A DNA stretch of 60,232 nt, taken from a candidate division WOR-3 bacterium (lineage in GTDB: Bacteria; Hydrothermota; Tepidihabitantia; SM23-42). A model generated the notes under the pieces. That model was not told the DNA's origin. It searched no databases and saw nothing but the letters and a program-made list of their open reading frames with translations. Position numbers and translations under genes: made by a program. Positions 19,269 to 28,008 of the stretch are shown here, piece by piece; positions within the stretch are counted from its first letter, which is position 1, and each line of letters starts with the position of its first letter. Where the stretch lies: contig JAOUFJ010000004.1 in the NCBI GenBank assembly GCA_029858255.1, positions 94,936 to 155,167 of the forward strand, read 5' to 3'.

Positions 19269-19380
19269 GGGGACAGGCTACTTTTTCAACATATCACGGT
19301 TGATTCAGGAATGATTCGATAATACCCAATTGTGGAGCATGGCAGAAATTCAGACAATGGTAAAAAAGTAGCCTGTCCCC
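19269..19380. mobile_element. Candidate non-autonomous element with 18-nt terminal inverted repeats
   Basis: GGGGACAGGCTACTTTTT (19269-19286) is repeated in perfect inverse at 19363-19380, enclosing 76 nt. No transposase lies inside or beside it. Ends of this kind resemble REP/MITE-like units mobilised by IS200-type (Y1/RAYT) transposases. The right end touches the stop codon of the MFS gene (19381-19383) and the left end lies 11 nt from the promoter of the GNAT-nitrilase gene. Confidence 0.6.
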
Positions 19381-20601
19381 TTAATGTTTTCCGAAAAAAC
19401 CATATGTAATACCGGTAGAAATGAGATAAAATATGCTTGTTGTGATGAACGGCATAGCATAGCCGAAATGTTCGATCAAATATCCGCCAAAGTTCGCGCT
19501 TATTCCCCATCCTGCAGTGAAGGCTATCGTGAGAAGCGCATTTGTCAGTGGCTGGTCTTCGTGATGTACTTTTTCCATGGCGAAGTTGGTATACAGGGGT
19601 TGCGCCATGTTCATGAAGGCAGCGCGGATCAAGAAGGCCAGGACGGCAAATGCCAGAAGCTTGGTAGTGCCGAGAACAACCAAGAAAGGGATGGAGATGA
19701 GCTGCGAAATGACTACGGTTTTGATCTTGCCGATGCGCTCGGCGGCAAGGGGTGCGATCAGCAAGCCCGTGATCATAAGAAATTGCTGCATGCTGTAGAA
19801 GATCCCGATCATGTATTCCGGTGTGTTGAAAGAATCCTTGAAATACAAGTTAAGGAACGGTATGCTCAGCCCCGCGCCTATGCCAACGATCAGATTGGGC
19901 AGAAAGAGTTTTGCGATGGTGCGGCTGGAGTGAATCTTCATACGTTCTGGCCGGCGGGGTGGCTTCTGTTTGATCAATGTAATGGGTATCATCGCCGCAA
20001 GCACCAGACCGCTGAAAATCAATAGCGTGAAGCGATACGGCAGATAAGGAACCATTCCTGCTTTCTGGATCATGCCGGGCAGAGCACCAGCCAGTATGTT
20101 CCCGAGTATGCCGGCAAAAAGCATGAGTGCAAACTGCATGCTGAAAAGGTACGGCCTTTCCCTGGGTGTGCTGTTGCGCATGAAAAAAGGTGCTGCAGCG
20201 ACGTTTGAGAATACCGCTGCCATGCCCGCGGCAAACCCGCTGGCGAGTATCATTGCATATTGAGACGCTGTGATCTGCATCAGGTATGAAAAAACCGCGA
20301 TCGGTGTGGAGATAAGAAGGATCGGTTTGATCGCAAACCGGCGCAGCAAGAGCGAAGCAGGAATAGCCATGAGCGCCGTGCCGATTGTCGTTGCGGAAAT
20401 GATATTGCCAATGCTGCCCTCGGCAAAGCCCAGCTCTTTAAGGTATAGATTAAAAAGGAGCATGAATCCAGAAAAACCCATACCCCAGAAGAAGGTGCCA
20501 ATAAGGAACAGACGTGCGTTGCGCGAGAACAAACGCAGATTGCTTATGTAATACTTGATTGCGCGCTTAGATTTCTGTGGGATTAGTGCAGGGTTGATCA
20601 A
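19381..20601 (-). CDS. Major facilitator superfamily transporter
   Basis: A 406-residue integral membrane carrier with about 12 hydrophobic helices in two halves separated by a basic loop (QKPPRRPERMKIHSSRTIAKL, about 210-230, broken here by charge clusters). The N-terminal half has FFWGMGFSGFMLLFNLYLKELGF and a glycine-rich helix 2 entry (GSIGNIISATTIGTALMAIP). The substrate cannot be told; drug/sugar MFS exporters of unknown function look similar. The stop codon abuts the inverted-repeat element. It follows the thi4 gene by 21 nt on the same strand and may be co-transcribed, so a thiamine-related substrate is possible but unproven. Confidence 0.88.
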   Translation of the reverse strand: MINPALIPQKSKRAIKYYISNLRLFSRNARLFLIGTFFWGMGFSGFMLLFNLYLKELGFAEGSIGNIISATTIGTALMAIPASLLLRRFAIKPILLISTPIAVFSYLMQITASQYAMILASGFAAGMAAVFSNVAAAPFFMRNSTPRERPYLFSMQFALMLFAGILGNILAGALPGMIQKAGMVPYLPYRFTLLIFSGLVLAAMIPITLIKQKPPRRPERMKIHSSRTIAKLFLPNLIVGIGAGLSIPFLNLYFKDSFNTPEYMIGIFYSMQQFLMITGLLIAPLAAERIGKIKTVVISQLISIPFLVVLGTTKLLAFAVLAFLIRAAFMNMAQPLYTNFAMEKVHHEDQPLTNALLTIAFTAGWGISANFGGYLIEHFGYAMPFITTSIFYLISTGITYGFFGKH

Positions 20602-20622
20602 GGTAGTGCTGGGACCCGCGGC

Positions 20623-21393
20623 TTAGATCTTCTTCATGATAAGTTCGGCAACCTTCCTTCCTGAGAGGAGCATGCCGCCAAAAATCGGTCCCATTCTCGG
20701 TCCTCCAAACACGGCATTCGATGCCATGCCGCATACATAAAGATTTGGGAATGCTTCCTTCGTGTTGTCCACGGTGAATTGTTCGGCGACCTCCGCGTGC
20801 ATCGACTTCTCTCCTTCAACTTTACCCGATGGTGTCAGCAGCCTGCCACCACTCTTTTTCTCGACGATACGAACAATCTCGGACGGGTGCCCCGTTGCAT
20901 CGACAACGACCTTTGACTTGAAAGAGATAGGGTCGATGTGAAGTTTAGCCATTTCGACACTCGACCAGTTGATAACGACGCCAGACACACTATCCTCGCG
21001 TGCGATCACATCTTCGATCGTCATCAGGTTGAATATTCTTGCTCCTGCCTTGAGCGCTTTGTCGGTCAGGGCAGCTGTCGCTTCAAGCGAATTGGCGACA
21101 AAATATCCGGGTTGATATTCGTGATTTTGGATATTGAATTCGTCGAGAATGTCCCGTGCTTCCGCCTGCACGACGATACGGTTGAACATGATGCCGCCGC
21201 CGGGCATGCCACCGCCGAGCTTGAGCGCACGTTCGAAAATGATGACCCGATAGCCCTTTTTTGCCAGATAATATCCGGCGCACAAGCCTGATGGTCCGGC
21301 GCCGCCGATTATGACATCGCTTTCAATAGAATCGAGCAGTTCGTTTAAATACGATTCAACGATTGCTCTTGAAATTATTGTTTCTTCGATCAT
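20623..21393 (-). CDS. thi4: Thi4-type thiazole synthase, sulfide-dependent form
   Basis: A 256-residue FAD/NAD-binding protein making the thiazole phosphate part of thiamine from NAD+ and glycine. It has the GGAGPSGLCAGYYLAKKG dinucleotide motif (about 30-47), FERALKLGGGMPGGG, DATGHPSE, and the C-terminal GGPRMGPIFGGMLLSG. Where yeast Thi4 has the sulfur-donating Cys (AHGTQCCMDP), this protein reads MAKLHIDP with His (residue 152), as in archaeal enzymes that use free sulfide catalytically. The start is the ATG at 21393, which overlaps the barrel gene stop (ATGA); an earlier ATG lies within that gene and lacks family support. Confidence 0.9.
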   Translation of the reverse strand: MIEETIISRAIVESYLNELLDSIESDVIIGGAGPSGLCAGYYLAKKGYRVIIFERALKLGGGMPGGGIMFNRIVVQAEARDILDEFNIQNHEYQPGYFVANSLEATAALTDKALKAGARIFNLMTIEDVIAREDSVSGVVINWSSVEMAKLHIDPISFKSKVVVDATGHPSEIVRIVEKKSGGRLLTPSGKVEGEKSMHAEVAEQFTVDNTKEAFPNLYVCGMASNAVFGGPRMGPIFGGMLLSGRKVAELIMKKI

Positions 21394-21896
21394 CTCAGGA
21401 TTCCGAATCTTCCTCCCATTGAGAAACGGAACCAAACGTCGGTATGGTCGTCATCACGAGTGCTGTTGTAAAAAATCATCATGCTGGGTTCCATGAACAG
21501 ATCGGTGCTCCGAGTGACCGAATAATCGAATCCGAGTCCGCCGCGGAAAGCCAAATCAGTGTGGCCGTCTGCACCGAGCCCGAAACCGACAAAAGCGTAG
21601 GGTCTTATCCCGGACACGGGCATGTATAGCATACCGTCAAGCGACAATGAGCGCAGGTTAAAAAAGAATTCAGTTCCACCGTCGCCGAAACTCAATTCAG
21701 CCAGGTCCATGCGGAGTCCGAAATTTCTGAGGGGGTTGACAATGAATTCAGCGCCAAAACCACCACGCACGCTGCCGATGTACAAGCTCGCCTTGGGGCC
21801 AATTTCGATCAGCGGTCTTTTCAGACTTCTGCGGATCGCTGCATGGCTCACACCGACGAGTAAAAAGAGTAGTATCAGAATAGTTAGTTTCTTCAT
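21390..21896 (-). CDS. Outer-membrane beta-barrel-like protein
   Basis: A 168-residue protein. A signal peptide (MKKLTILILLFLLVGVSHA) precedes about eight amphipathic strands with Gly/Asp turns (GPKASLYIGSVRGGFGAEFIVN, GIRPYAFVGFGLGADGH, DVWFRFSMGGRFGILR), as in small OmpA/OmpW-like barrels of unknown function. It is translationally coupled to thi4 through an ATGA overlap. Its ribosome site AGGAGG lies 5-6 nt before the ATG. It could be a porin or a structural surface protein; no ligand can be read. Confidence 0.7.
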   Translation of the reverse strand: MKKLTILILLFLLVGVSHAAIRRSLKRPLIEIGPKASLYIGSVRGGFGAEFIVNPLRNFGLRMDLAELSFGDGGTEFFFNLRSLSLDGMLYMPVSGIRPYAFVGFGLGADGHTDLAFRGGLGFDYSVTRSTDLFMEPSMMIFYNSTRDDDHTDVWFRFSMGGRFGILR

Positions 21897-21916
21897 TCAC
21901 ATCCTCCTTTTAGGAG

Positions 21917-21944
21917 ATTCTACACAAAATGATAGTCATTTCAA
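21917..21944 (-). promoter_or_regulatory. Promoter of the barrel-thi4 operon
   Basis: Minus strand: TTGAAA (21939-21944), 16 nt, TAGAAT (21917-21922), followed by a short leader with AGGAGG. Both hexamers match at 5 of 6 positions. No thiamine riboswitch fits in so short a leader. Confidence 0.6.
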
Positions 21945-22053
21945 GTATTTCAAAGCAAGGATTCATCCGGTGAAGAGATGTTATGTAATGGCTTTGCTAA
22001 GCGCCACCAAGAAATGACGGCTCGGATGACGACTTTCTATGCTGCGTCGGTTT

Positions 22054-24606
22054 CTATTTGTTTATGCTTTTTTCGAGAAACGCGATGGTTTCTTTTATCT
22101 TCTCTGGATCACCGCCGCCGCCTTCGGCAAGATGTGGTTTTCCACCACCACCACCACCAAGGATTTTTGAAATATCTTTGATCAACTTGTTCGCCGGGTG
22201 CGTTTTGATCATCTCCTCCCCGGCGCATATCAGGTAGTTGATCTTGCCTCCCACTTCCTGGTAGATTATGCCCACGGAATCTGGTGATTGCCCGCGGATC
22301 TGATCCGCAGCCGCGCGCATGATCTCTGCAGGATATTTGTCGAGTCTAATGCTAAAGACCCGGGTTCCTGATTTTTTCATATTCTGGAGAAGGTCTTCTG
22401 CCTCCATCTTCGCAAGGCGCGCGAGATTTTCCTGATTTATTTTTTCAAGTTCGCGCAATCTTTGCTGAAAATCATTTACCCTGTCAATCAGGTCCTTCTC
22501 CGAACCAAAGATCTGTGCCAGTTCGTGGATCTGGGCATATTTCTCCCTGACCTCATAGAACAGCTGCATACCAACGATTGCTTCTATCCGCCTTATTCCG
22601 GCAGCAGCAGACTCCTGGGCGATGATCTTGAATAGACCAATTTCGCCCGTGTTATCAAGATGTATACCGCCGCAAAGTTCTGTGGAGAAATCACCGATTT
22701 TTACTACCCTGACCCTGTCCCCATATTTCTCGCCGAAAATGGCCATGGCGCCCATCTTCTTCGCCTCATCCAGTGTCGTGGAGAATTTTTCCACCGGGAG
22801 CGCGGACATCACTTTTTCGTTGACGATGTTTTCAATAGCCGTAATTTCATCCTCGCTCAAAGGCTTGAAGTGTGTAAAGTCGAAGCGGAACCTGCCCGGT
22901 TCGACAAACGAACCTTCCTGGCGAGCATGTTCGCCCAGCGTCTTGCGCAGCGCTGCATGCAGAAGGTGCGTTGCGGTATGAGCCCTGGCACTCTCCTTGC
23001 GTTTGTCCATGTCAACTGCAGCGTGCACGGATCCAGGGATGAACTTACCAGAGCTGATATTGCAGTGGCATACTATCATGCCTTGATACCAGTATGTATC
23101 AAGAACATCAAGCGTGAAATCCTTGCCTTTGATCATACCATGCTCGCCAACCTGACCACCTGCTTCTCCATAAAAAGGCGACTCTTCCAGGACGAGTTCT
23201 ATTGTGTGATCATATTCGTTGTATCTTAATATACTTGTCTCTACGTCATTTTTATCATAGCCAACGAATGAGCCAACACCCTCTTTTAATACCTTCCATT
23301 CACCCTTGGGTATGAATTTCGCTTTTGCCTTTGACATTTCCCTGGCCCCCTGGAGCATTTTCATGAAGCCCTTCTCATCGACAGCAATATTTCTTTCCCG
23401 CGCGATCTCCGTCGTCAACTCCACGGGGAAACCATAGGTGTCGTACAAACGGAAAGCGTCCTTGCCGGTTACTGCTTTCTTAATCTTGAAGATCTCTTCG
23501 AGTTGTATAAGTCCTTTTTCCAGTGTGGATAGAAATCGTTCCTCCTCGGATTTGATCACCAGGGTGATTTCTTCCCGGCGTTCGGTCAGTTCCGGATATA
23601 CCACTTGATATTCCATGATCGTCCTCGGCACAAGCTTGTACAGAAAAGCCTCCTCCACGCCCAAGTTTCTGGAGAGCCGCACTGCCCGCCGCAGCAACCT
23701 ACGTAACACGTAACCCCTTTCTTCATTTGAAGGAATTATTCCATCTCCAATTGCAAACACGAGGGCGCGTGTGTGGTCAGCAAGGACATTGATAGCAATA
23801 TCGGTTTCAGGGTCTGTGCCATATCTTATTTTCGTATATTTGGAGATTTCATCGATGATTGGCGCAAAGAGGTCGGTATGGAAATTCGATTCTTTTTTCT
23901 GTAGGACCGATACCAATCTCTCGAAACCCATTCCCGTATCAACACCGCGATTTTTGAGCAGCAATCTTTCTCCTGAGACGGTCTGGTCGAATTGAGGAAA
24001 AACCAGGTTCCAGATCTCGGGATAGCGGTCACAGTCGCACCCTGGTGCGCAGGTCTTTTCGCCGCACGAGAACTTCTCCCCCATGTCATAGAATATCTCC
24101 GAGCACGGTCCGCACGGCCCCGAATTGCCGGCCGGTCCCCAGAAGTTATGTTCATCACCGAGACGGAAGATCAGTTCTTTTTTCAACCCGATCTTCTTAT
24201 ACCACATATCATAGGCTTCGTCATCATCTTTGTAGACCGAGACGGAAAGTCTGGATTTGTCGATCGCGAGTACTTCAGTAAGATATTCCCATGCCCAGAC
24301 TATGGCTTCCTCTTTGAAGTAATCACCGAACGAAAAATTTCCCATCATTTCGAAAAACGTAAGATGTCGTCGCGTTCTGCCGACGTTTTGGAGGTCACTG
24401 GTTCTGAGGCATTTCTGAATGCTTGCGGCCCGGCGGTAAGGCAGTTCAACAGCGCCGGTCCACAGAGGCTTAAATTGCACCATACCCGCACTGGTAAATA
24501 GCAGACTTGGATCATCCCTTGGGATCAGGGACATCGATGTCACAATGGCATGATCTCTATCTTTGAAGAATTTTAGGAAACTCTTGCGTAATTCGCTACT
24601 TTTCAT
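22054..24606 (-). CDS. alaS: Alanyl-tRNA synthetase
   Basis: An 850-residue class II synthetase charging tRNA-Ala and hydrolysing mischarged Ser/Gly. The catalytic domain starts at [19 protein letters not shown] with motif 1/2 around LFTSAGMVQFKPLWTG and KCLRTSDLQNVGRTRRHLTFFEMMGNFSFGD. The editing domain has the zinc-site His in TATHLLHAALRKTLGEHARQ and Cys in TELCGGIHLDNTGEIG. The C-Ala domain ends with GGGGGGKPHLAEGGGG. An internal Cys cluster (CGEKTCAPGCDCDR, about 187-200) could bind a further metal. It overlaps recX by 11 nt. Confidence 0.96.
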   Translation of the reverse strand: MKSSELRKSFLKFFKDRDHAIVTSMSLIPRDDPSLLFTSAGMVQFKPLWTGAVELPYRRAASIQKCLRTSDLQNVGRTRRHLTFFEMMGNFSFGDYFKEEAIVWAWEYLTEVLAIDKSRLSVSVYKDDDEAYDMWYKKIGLKKELIFRLGDEHNFWGPAGNSGPCGPCSEIFYDMGEKFSCGEKTCAPGCDCDRYPEIWNLVFPQFDQTVSGERLLLKNRGVDTGMGFERLVSVLQKKESNFHTDLFAPIIDEISKYTKIRYGTDPETDIAINVLADHTRALVFAIGDGIIPSNEERGYVLRRLLRRAVRLSRNLGVEEAFLYKLVPRTIMEYQVVYPELTERREEITLVIKSEEERFLSTLEKGLIQLEEIFKIKKAVTGKDAFRLYDTYGFPVELTTEIARERNIAVDEKGFMKMLQGAREMSKAKAKFIPKGEWKVLKEGVGSFVGYDKNDVETSILRYNEYDHTIELVLEESPFYGEAGGQVGEHGMIKGKDFTLDVLDTYWYQGMIVCHCNISSGKFIPGSVHAAVDMDKRKESARAHTATHLLHAALRKTLGEHARQEGSFVEPGRFRFDFTHFKPLSEDEITAIENIVNEKVMSALPVEKFSTTLDEAKKMGAMAIFGEKYGDRVRVVKIGDFSTELCGGIHLDNTGEIGLFKIIAQESAAAGIRRIEAIVGMQLFYEVREKYAQIHELAQIFGSEKDLIDRVNDFQQRLRELEKINQENLARLAKMEAEDLLQNMKKSGTRVFSIRLDKYPAEIMRAAADQIRGQSPDSVGIIYQEVGGKINYLICAGEEMIKTHPANKLIKDISKILGGGGGGKPHLAEGGGGDPEKIKETIAFLEKSINK

Positions 24607-25204
24607 GGTCGTCTATTACTTCGTAAACGACCGCCGGAGTGAAACCACGCATCAGCAGCCGGCGCAGTACTTTTTGGCGGTCTTTAGGATTGGAGATATC
24701 CAGGTGTGAAAGTTTTTTGATCATGTAATCCGCTGCGATACGTTTCTCATCGCGTTTTCGTAAGAGTTTTTCAACAACCTCGCCCGCGACCCCCTTCCTG
24801 GTCAATTCATGCCGGATAAAAATATTACCCTTGGTTCGTATCTTTGTATAATCGGCGATGAAGGTTTCGGCGAAATTCTCGTCATCGAGGGTATTCTCCC
24901 CGACCATTTCATCGATGACTTCTTCGACAAGAGCCGGATCGAACCCGATTCTCAAAAGCCTATCCTTCAATTCTTTGATTGCCCGGTTTCGGTAATGCAG
25001 GAGCCGATAAGCACGGTTCCGGATTTGCTGCTTTTCTTTAGCCATGAGCACATCCTGAACGAGGTCGTTATCGAGTTCATCCCCTTCGTGCAGGTCAAAC
25101 TTGATAAGGAGTTCATTAGAGAGGCCAAAGGCGAATTTACCATCTAGGTAGATCGTTGAGCGTTTCTTATTTTTCTTTTGCGTTTCGATCTTGCTTATCT
25201 TCAC
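24596..25204 (-). CDS. recX: RecX regulatory protein
   Basis: A 202-residue modulator that binds RecA filaments and limits their growth. It is built of three-helix repeats: the first after [13 protein letters not shown], the second around [23 protein letters not shown], the third around [20 protein letters not shown] and the final [17 protein letters not shown]. The N-terminal [12 protein letters not shown] strand pair is typical. Its start lies 38 nt inside the recA 3' end, so expression is tied to recA. recA-recX-alaS is a widely conserved order. Confidence 0.92.
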   Translation of the reverse strand: MKISKIETQKKNKKRSTIYLDGKFAFGLSNELLIKFDLHEGDELDNDLVQDVLMAKEKQQIRNRAYRLLHYRNRAIKELKDRLLRIGFDPALVEEVIDEMVGENTLDDENFAETFIADYTKIRTKGNIFIRHELTRKGVAGEVVEKLLRKRDEKRIAADYMIKKLSHLDISNPKDRQKVLRRLLMRGFTPAVVYEVIDDHEK

Positions 25205-26207
25205 TGCGTTTCGGTTTGCCGAACATCATTTCGCGAAGCTTCTGGTCGACCTTCTGCGCGATGTCCTGATTGGTCTTCAGAAATTCGATCGCCGCATCCC
25301 TGCCCTGCCCGATCTTGTCTTCGCCAAATGAATACCACGTACCTGCTTTTTGAAGTATGTTATGCTCGACCCCGATATCGACCAGTTCGCCGAATTTTGA
25401 AATTCCCTCACCGTAAATGATATCGAATTCAGCCAGCCTGAACGGCGGAGCCAGTTTGTTTTTGACCACTTTCACTTTTGTTCTATTCCCGATGACCGTA
25501 TCACCTTTCTTGATCGAAGCAATTCGTCTTATGTCAATACGCACCGACGAATGGAATTTGAGAGCAAGCCCGCCCGGCGTTGTTTCCGGTGAGCCGAACA
25601 TTACGCCGATCTTATGCCTTATTTGATTTATGAAAACCGCGCAGGTTTTGGATTTGCTGATGACGGCAGTGAGTTTCCTGAGAGCTTGTGACATGAGGCG
25701 CGCGATGAGACCGAGTTGCATCTCACCCATTTCTCCGGCGATCTCTGCTTTTGGCACCAGGGCGGCGACCGAATCAATGACTACGATGTCCACCCCGCCA
25801 GAGCGCGTCAGAATCTCGGCGATTTCCAGCGCCTGTTCACCTGTATCAGGTTGAGAAATCAACAGTTCGTTGAGGTTTATGCCCAGTGCTTCGGCATACG
25901 TTGGGTCAAGGGCGTGTTCAGCGTCGATGAATATTGCATAACCCCCGAGTTTTTGTGCTTGTGCAATCGCTTCGAGGGCGAGGGTTGTTTTGCCGCTTGC
26001 CTCGGGTCCGTATATTTCCACTACCCTGCCCCTAGGCAGACCACCAATGCCCAACGCAAAATCCAATCCCAGCGAGCCGGTTGGAATGATTTCAACATCT
26101 GCCCTCATTGTTTTGTCGCCGAGTCTCATAACTGATCCTTTACCGAACTGTTTTTCGATCTGGTTGATTGCTAAGGATAATACTTTCTCTTTATCTTCTT
26201 TAGCCAT
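25167..26207 (-). CDS. recA: Recombinase RecA
   Basis: A 346-residue DNA strand-exchange ATPase. Walker [10 protein letters not shown] is at about 67-75, the DAEHALDP segment at about 96-103, Walker [16 protein letters not shown] at about 141-155 and the L2 loop [20 protein letters not shown] at about 213-232 (His, Ser and Pro replace the enteric Met, Asn and Thr). The C-terminus is short and ends in a Lys/Asp-rich tail ([16 protein letters not shown]) that also encodes the recX start in another frame. AAAGGAGG precedes the ATG. The leader is about 175 nt long. Confidence 0.97.
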   Translation of the reverse strand: MAKEDKEKVLSLAINQIEKQFGKGSVMRLGDKTMRADVEIIPTGSLGLDFALGIGGLPRGRVVEIYGPEASGKTTLALEAIAQAQKLGGYAIFIDAEHALDPTYAEALGINLNELLISQPDTGEQALEIAEILTRSGGVDIVVIDSVAALVPKAEIAGEMGEMQLGLIARLMSQALRKLTAVISKSKTCAVFINQIRHKIGVMFGSPETTPGGLALKFHSSVRIDIRRIASIKKGDTVIGNRTKVKVVKNKLAPPFRLAEFDIIYGEGISKFGELVDIGVEHNILQKAGTWYSFGEDKIGQGRDAAIEFLKTNQDIAQKVDQKLREMMFGKPKRSEDKQDRNAKEK

Positions 26208-26388
26208 ACTCCTCCTTTGCTGCGCAAATAGATTCCCCTAATCCCTTCGGGACTGCGGGACACTGATGTTTGTTACTCAATCGCAGATTTAGACAAACAT
26301 CGTGACAGAGATAAAAGGACAGATACCAGAGATAGTTGCAACATATCGCCGTAATCTATTTCTATATCTCTGTAATCATCTTTTCAAT

Positions 26389-26416
26389 ATGATAATTAGA
26401 TTACGGGCTAAGTCAA
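26389..26416 (-). promoter_or_regulatory. Likely recA promoter
   Basis: Minus strand: TTGACT (26411-26416), 16 nt, TATCAT (26389-26394). The predicted leader is about 175 nt and contains several short inverted segments such as AGAGATA/TATCTCT. No known LexA operator is recognised. Confidence 0.6.
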
Positions 26417-26435
26417 GGGCAGAACAGGTAGCTTT

Positions 26436-26463
26436 TTGACAAAAGTGAGGTGAGAATTATACC
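26436..26463 (+). promoter_or_regulatory. Plus-strand promoter with no downstream gene
   Basis: TTGACA (26436-26441), 16 nt, TATACC (26458-26463), inside the 371-nt gene-free stretch 26208-26578. No ORF follows; the next plus-strand structure is the hairpin element at 26495-26551, then the antisense 3' end of the FAD oxidoreductase gene. It could drive a small or antisense RNA. Confidence 0.45.
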
Positions 26464-26494
26464 ACCGTCACTCATTGTCCACACTGAAAGATCC

Positions 26495-26551
26495 GTAGGG
26501 TAAACCCTTAGGTTTGCGATATGTTATTGCAGGGCTTAAGCCCTGCCCTAC
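26495..26551. repeat. Nested hairpin element (REP-like)
   Basis: Outer arms GTAGGG (26495-26500) and CCCTAC (26546-26551) enclose a small AAACC/GGTTT hairpin and a perfect 18-nt palindrome GCAGGGCTTAAGCCCTGC (26529-26546; its last C overlaps the arm). The three-branch shape resembles REP or IS-end hairpins. The rest of 26208-26578 holds the recA promoter and leader only. Confidence 0.5.
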
Positions 26552-26578
26552 GCTGTCCTTTTCTCTGGTAATGATTTT

Positions 26579-27682
26579 TTAGAGGGTGGATAGTGTTTTC
26601 TTGCCGTATACAATTCTTTCTTCGAAGGGCGACCTGCGGATTATTTCAAGTTCTCTAGCCGCTTCGGTGGCGATTACTTCGGCACGCTTGTCTTTGCCCT
26701 TGAGACTTTCAAATACGCGTGCGCCGGCGATTCTGCCTTCGAGCATGGCGGTTGAGGCTTCTTCGATGCATGCAAGGTCACCGCAGACAAAGATATTTGC
26801 CTTCGAAGTCATCATGCTCGCATCGTGATAAGGAACATTGCCGCCGAGTTCTGACACGTATTCGACCCGGCAGCCTGCATGATACAACAAGTCGCAGAGC
26901 GGTGACAAACCTATTGCGATGAGTATCATGTCGCACTCAATTATTTTTTCGGTTCCAAGAAGGCATGTGTAGTCATCGCCGACCTGGGAGATGACAGCCG
27001 CCTCGACACGATCCTTGCCTTTTGCCTCGATGACCGTGTGTTTGAGATAGATAGGAACGCCGGACCTCTTTATTTTGGCGGCGTGAACATAATATCCACC
27101 GAATTTATCCATTATCTCGACAATGGCCGCGACCTCAACTCCTGCTTGGATTAACTGGTACGGGACGATCAACCCTATGTTGCCTGAGCCGACAACAACG
27201 GCGCGCTTGCCCGGGATCACGCCGTAAACATTCATCATCGTTTGCACGGCGCCGGCACCGTATACGCCCGGTAGATCGGCATTGTCAAAAGCGAGCATGT
27301 TCTCGCTTGCTCCGGTCGCAAAAATATAGCGTTCGGCTCTCAGCGAGAACAAATTATCGTGTCTCAGTATGCCGAGGGTATCATTGTCATAATACCCGAC
27401 AACAGTAGCGTCATTGATTACTTCGATGCCCAATTCCTCTACCCGGTTGCTTAAGATCGTAGCGATATCAATGCCGCGCACCCCACAATAGTGCAATTTG
27501 GAGCCAAAGAACTTGTGAGTTTGCTTGATCAGCTGCCCGCCCAAGATCGGATTGTCATCGACAATTACTACATTGCCGCCGAGTTCCTTGGCGACGATCG
27601 CTGCTTGCAGGCCGGCTGGACCGCCGCCGACCACACAAACATCGGTGTTTTTATCTGCAGTCTGATATCTGTTATCTGTCAT
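26579..27682 (-). CDS. NAD(P)/FAD-dependent oxidoreductase (HcnB/sarcosine-oxidase-alpha type)
   Basis: A 367-residue flavoprotein with an N-terminal FAD-binding GGGPAGLQAAIVAKELGG motif (about 18-35), a second dinucleotide fold around VVGSGNIGLIVPYQLI (about 160-175), and an ATG-type segment FATGASENMLAF. It is related to the FAD subunits of hydrogen-cyanide synthase, octopine/opine dehydrogenase and multimeric sarcosine oxidase. Its start overlaps the preceding 2Fe-2S gene by 11 nt. The DadA-like third subunit of those complexes is not in the window, so the substrate is unknown; a standalone two-subunit dehydrogenase is possible. Confidence 0.85.
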   Translation of the reverse strand: MTDNRYQTADKNTDVCVVGGGPAGLQAAIVAKELGGNVVIVDDNPILGGQLIKQTHKFFGSKLHYCGVRGIDIATILSNRVEELGIEVINDATVVGYYDNDTLGILRHDNLFSLRAERYIFATGASENMLAFDNADLPGVYGAGAVQTMMNVYGVIPGKRAVVVGSGNIGLIVPYQLIQAGVEVAAIVEIMDKFGGYYVHAAKIKRSGVPIYLKHTVIEAKGKDRVEAAVISQVGDDYTCLLGTEKIIECDMILIAIGLSPLCDLLYHAGCRVEYVSELGGNVPYHDASMMTSKANIFVCGDLACIEEASTAMLEGRIAGARVFESLKGKDKRAEVIATEAARELEIIRRSPFEERIVYGKKTLSTL

Positions 27683-27989
27683 CTGCTACCGTGCTTCCTT
27701 TTAGACGGCGTACTTTCATCCCGGCACGGAGCGGTTCCATGCAGACCATGACGTTCTGGCGTCCGTCGACTTCCATTAGACATGATGAGCATTTGCCGAC
27801 GGCGCAAAAGAACCCGCGCGGTCGTTTGTGTTTCTCTGAATAGGAGAGAACTCTCACTCCCGCAGCATGAAGTGCAGCGGCGATCGGTTCGTTCTCGTAG
27901 CCCTCGAGTTCTTCATCCTCGAACCTGAATTTGACCTTTTTCCCGTGCTCAAACTGTAGAATCGGATGCCGGGTTATGTAATTATCCAT
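27672..27989 (-). CDS. 2Fe-2S ferredoxin-fold subunit (HcnA/SoxA-N type)
   Basis: A 105-residue protein with a plant-type ferredoxin-like fold: KVKFRFEDEELEGYENEPIAAALHAAGVRVL, then Cys ligands in FFCAVGKCSSCLMEVDG and a fourth in MVCMEPL. This is the small electron-transfer subunit paired with the FAD oxidoreductase downstream (11-nt overlap). No close promoter is visible; between it and purQ lies one copy of the dispersed repeat, so it is probably read through from purQ. Confidence 0.85.
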   Translation of the reverse strand: MDNYITRHPILQFEHGKKVKFRFEDEELEGYENEPIAAALHAAGVRVLSYSEKHKRPRGFFCAVGKCSSCLMEVDGRQNVMVCMEPLRAGMKVRRLKGSTVADDR

Positions 27990-28008
27990 GTACCCTCACT
28001 GCATTCGA

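Noticed and set aside
19384-20025. A 213-codon plus-strand ORF
   Set aside because: It is antisense to the MFS carrier, rich in His/Gln/Cys without a fold pattern, and has no start signal.
21901-21916. A CTCCT-AAA-AGGAG hairpin that could mask the ribosome site of the barrel-thi4 operon
   Set aside because: The 5' half (21912-21916) lies within 5 nt of the -10 box and should be upstream of the transcription start, so it would not be in the mRNA.
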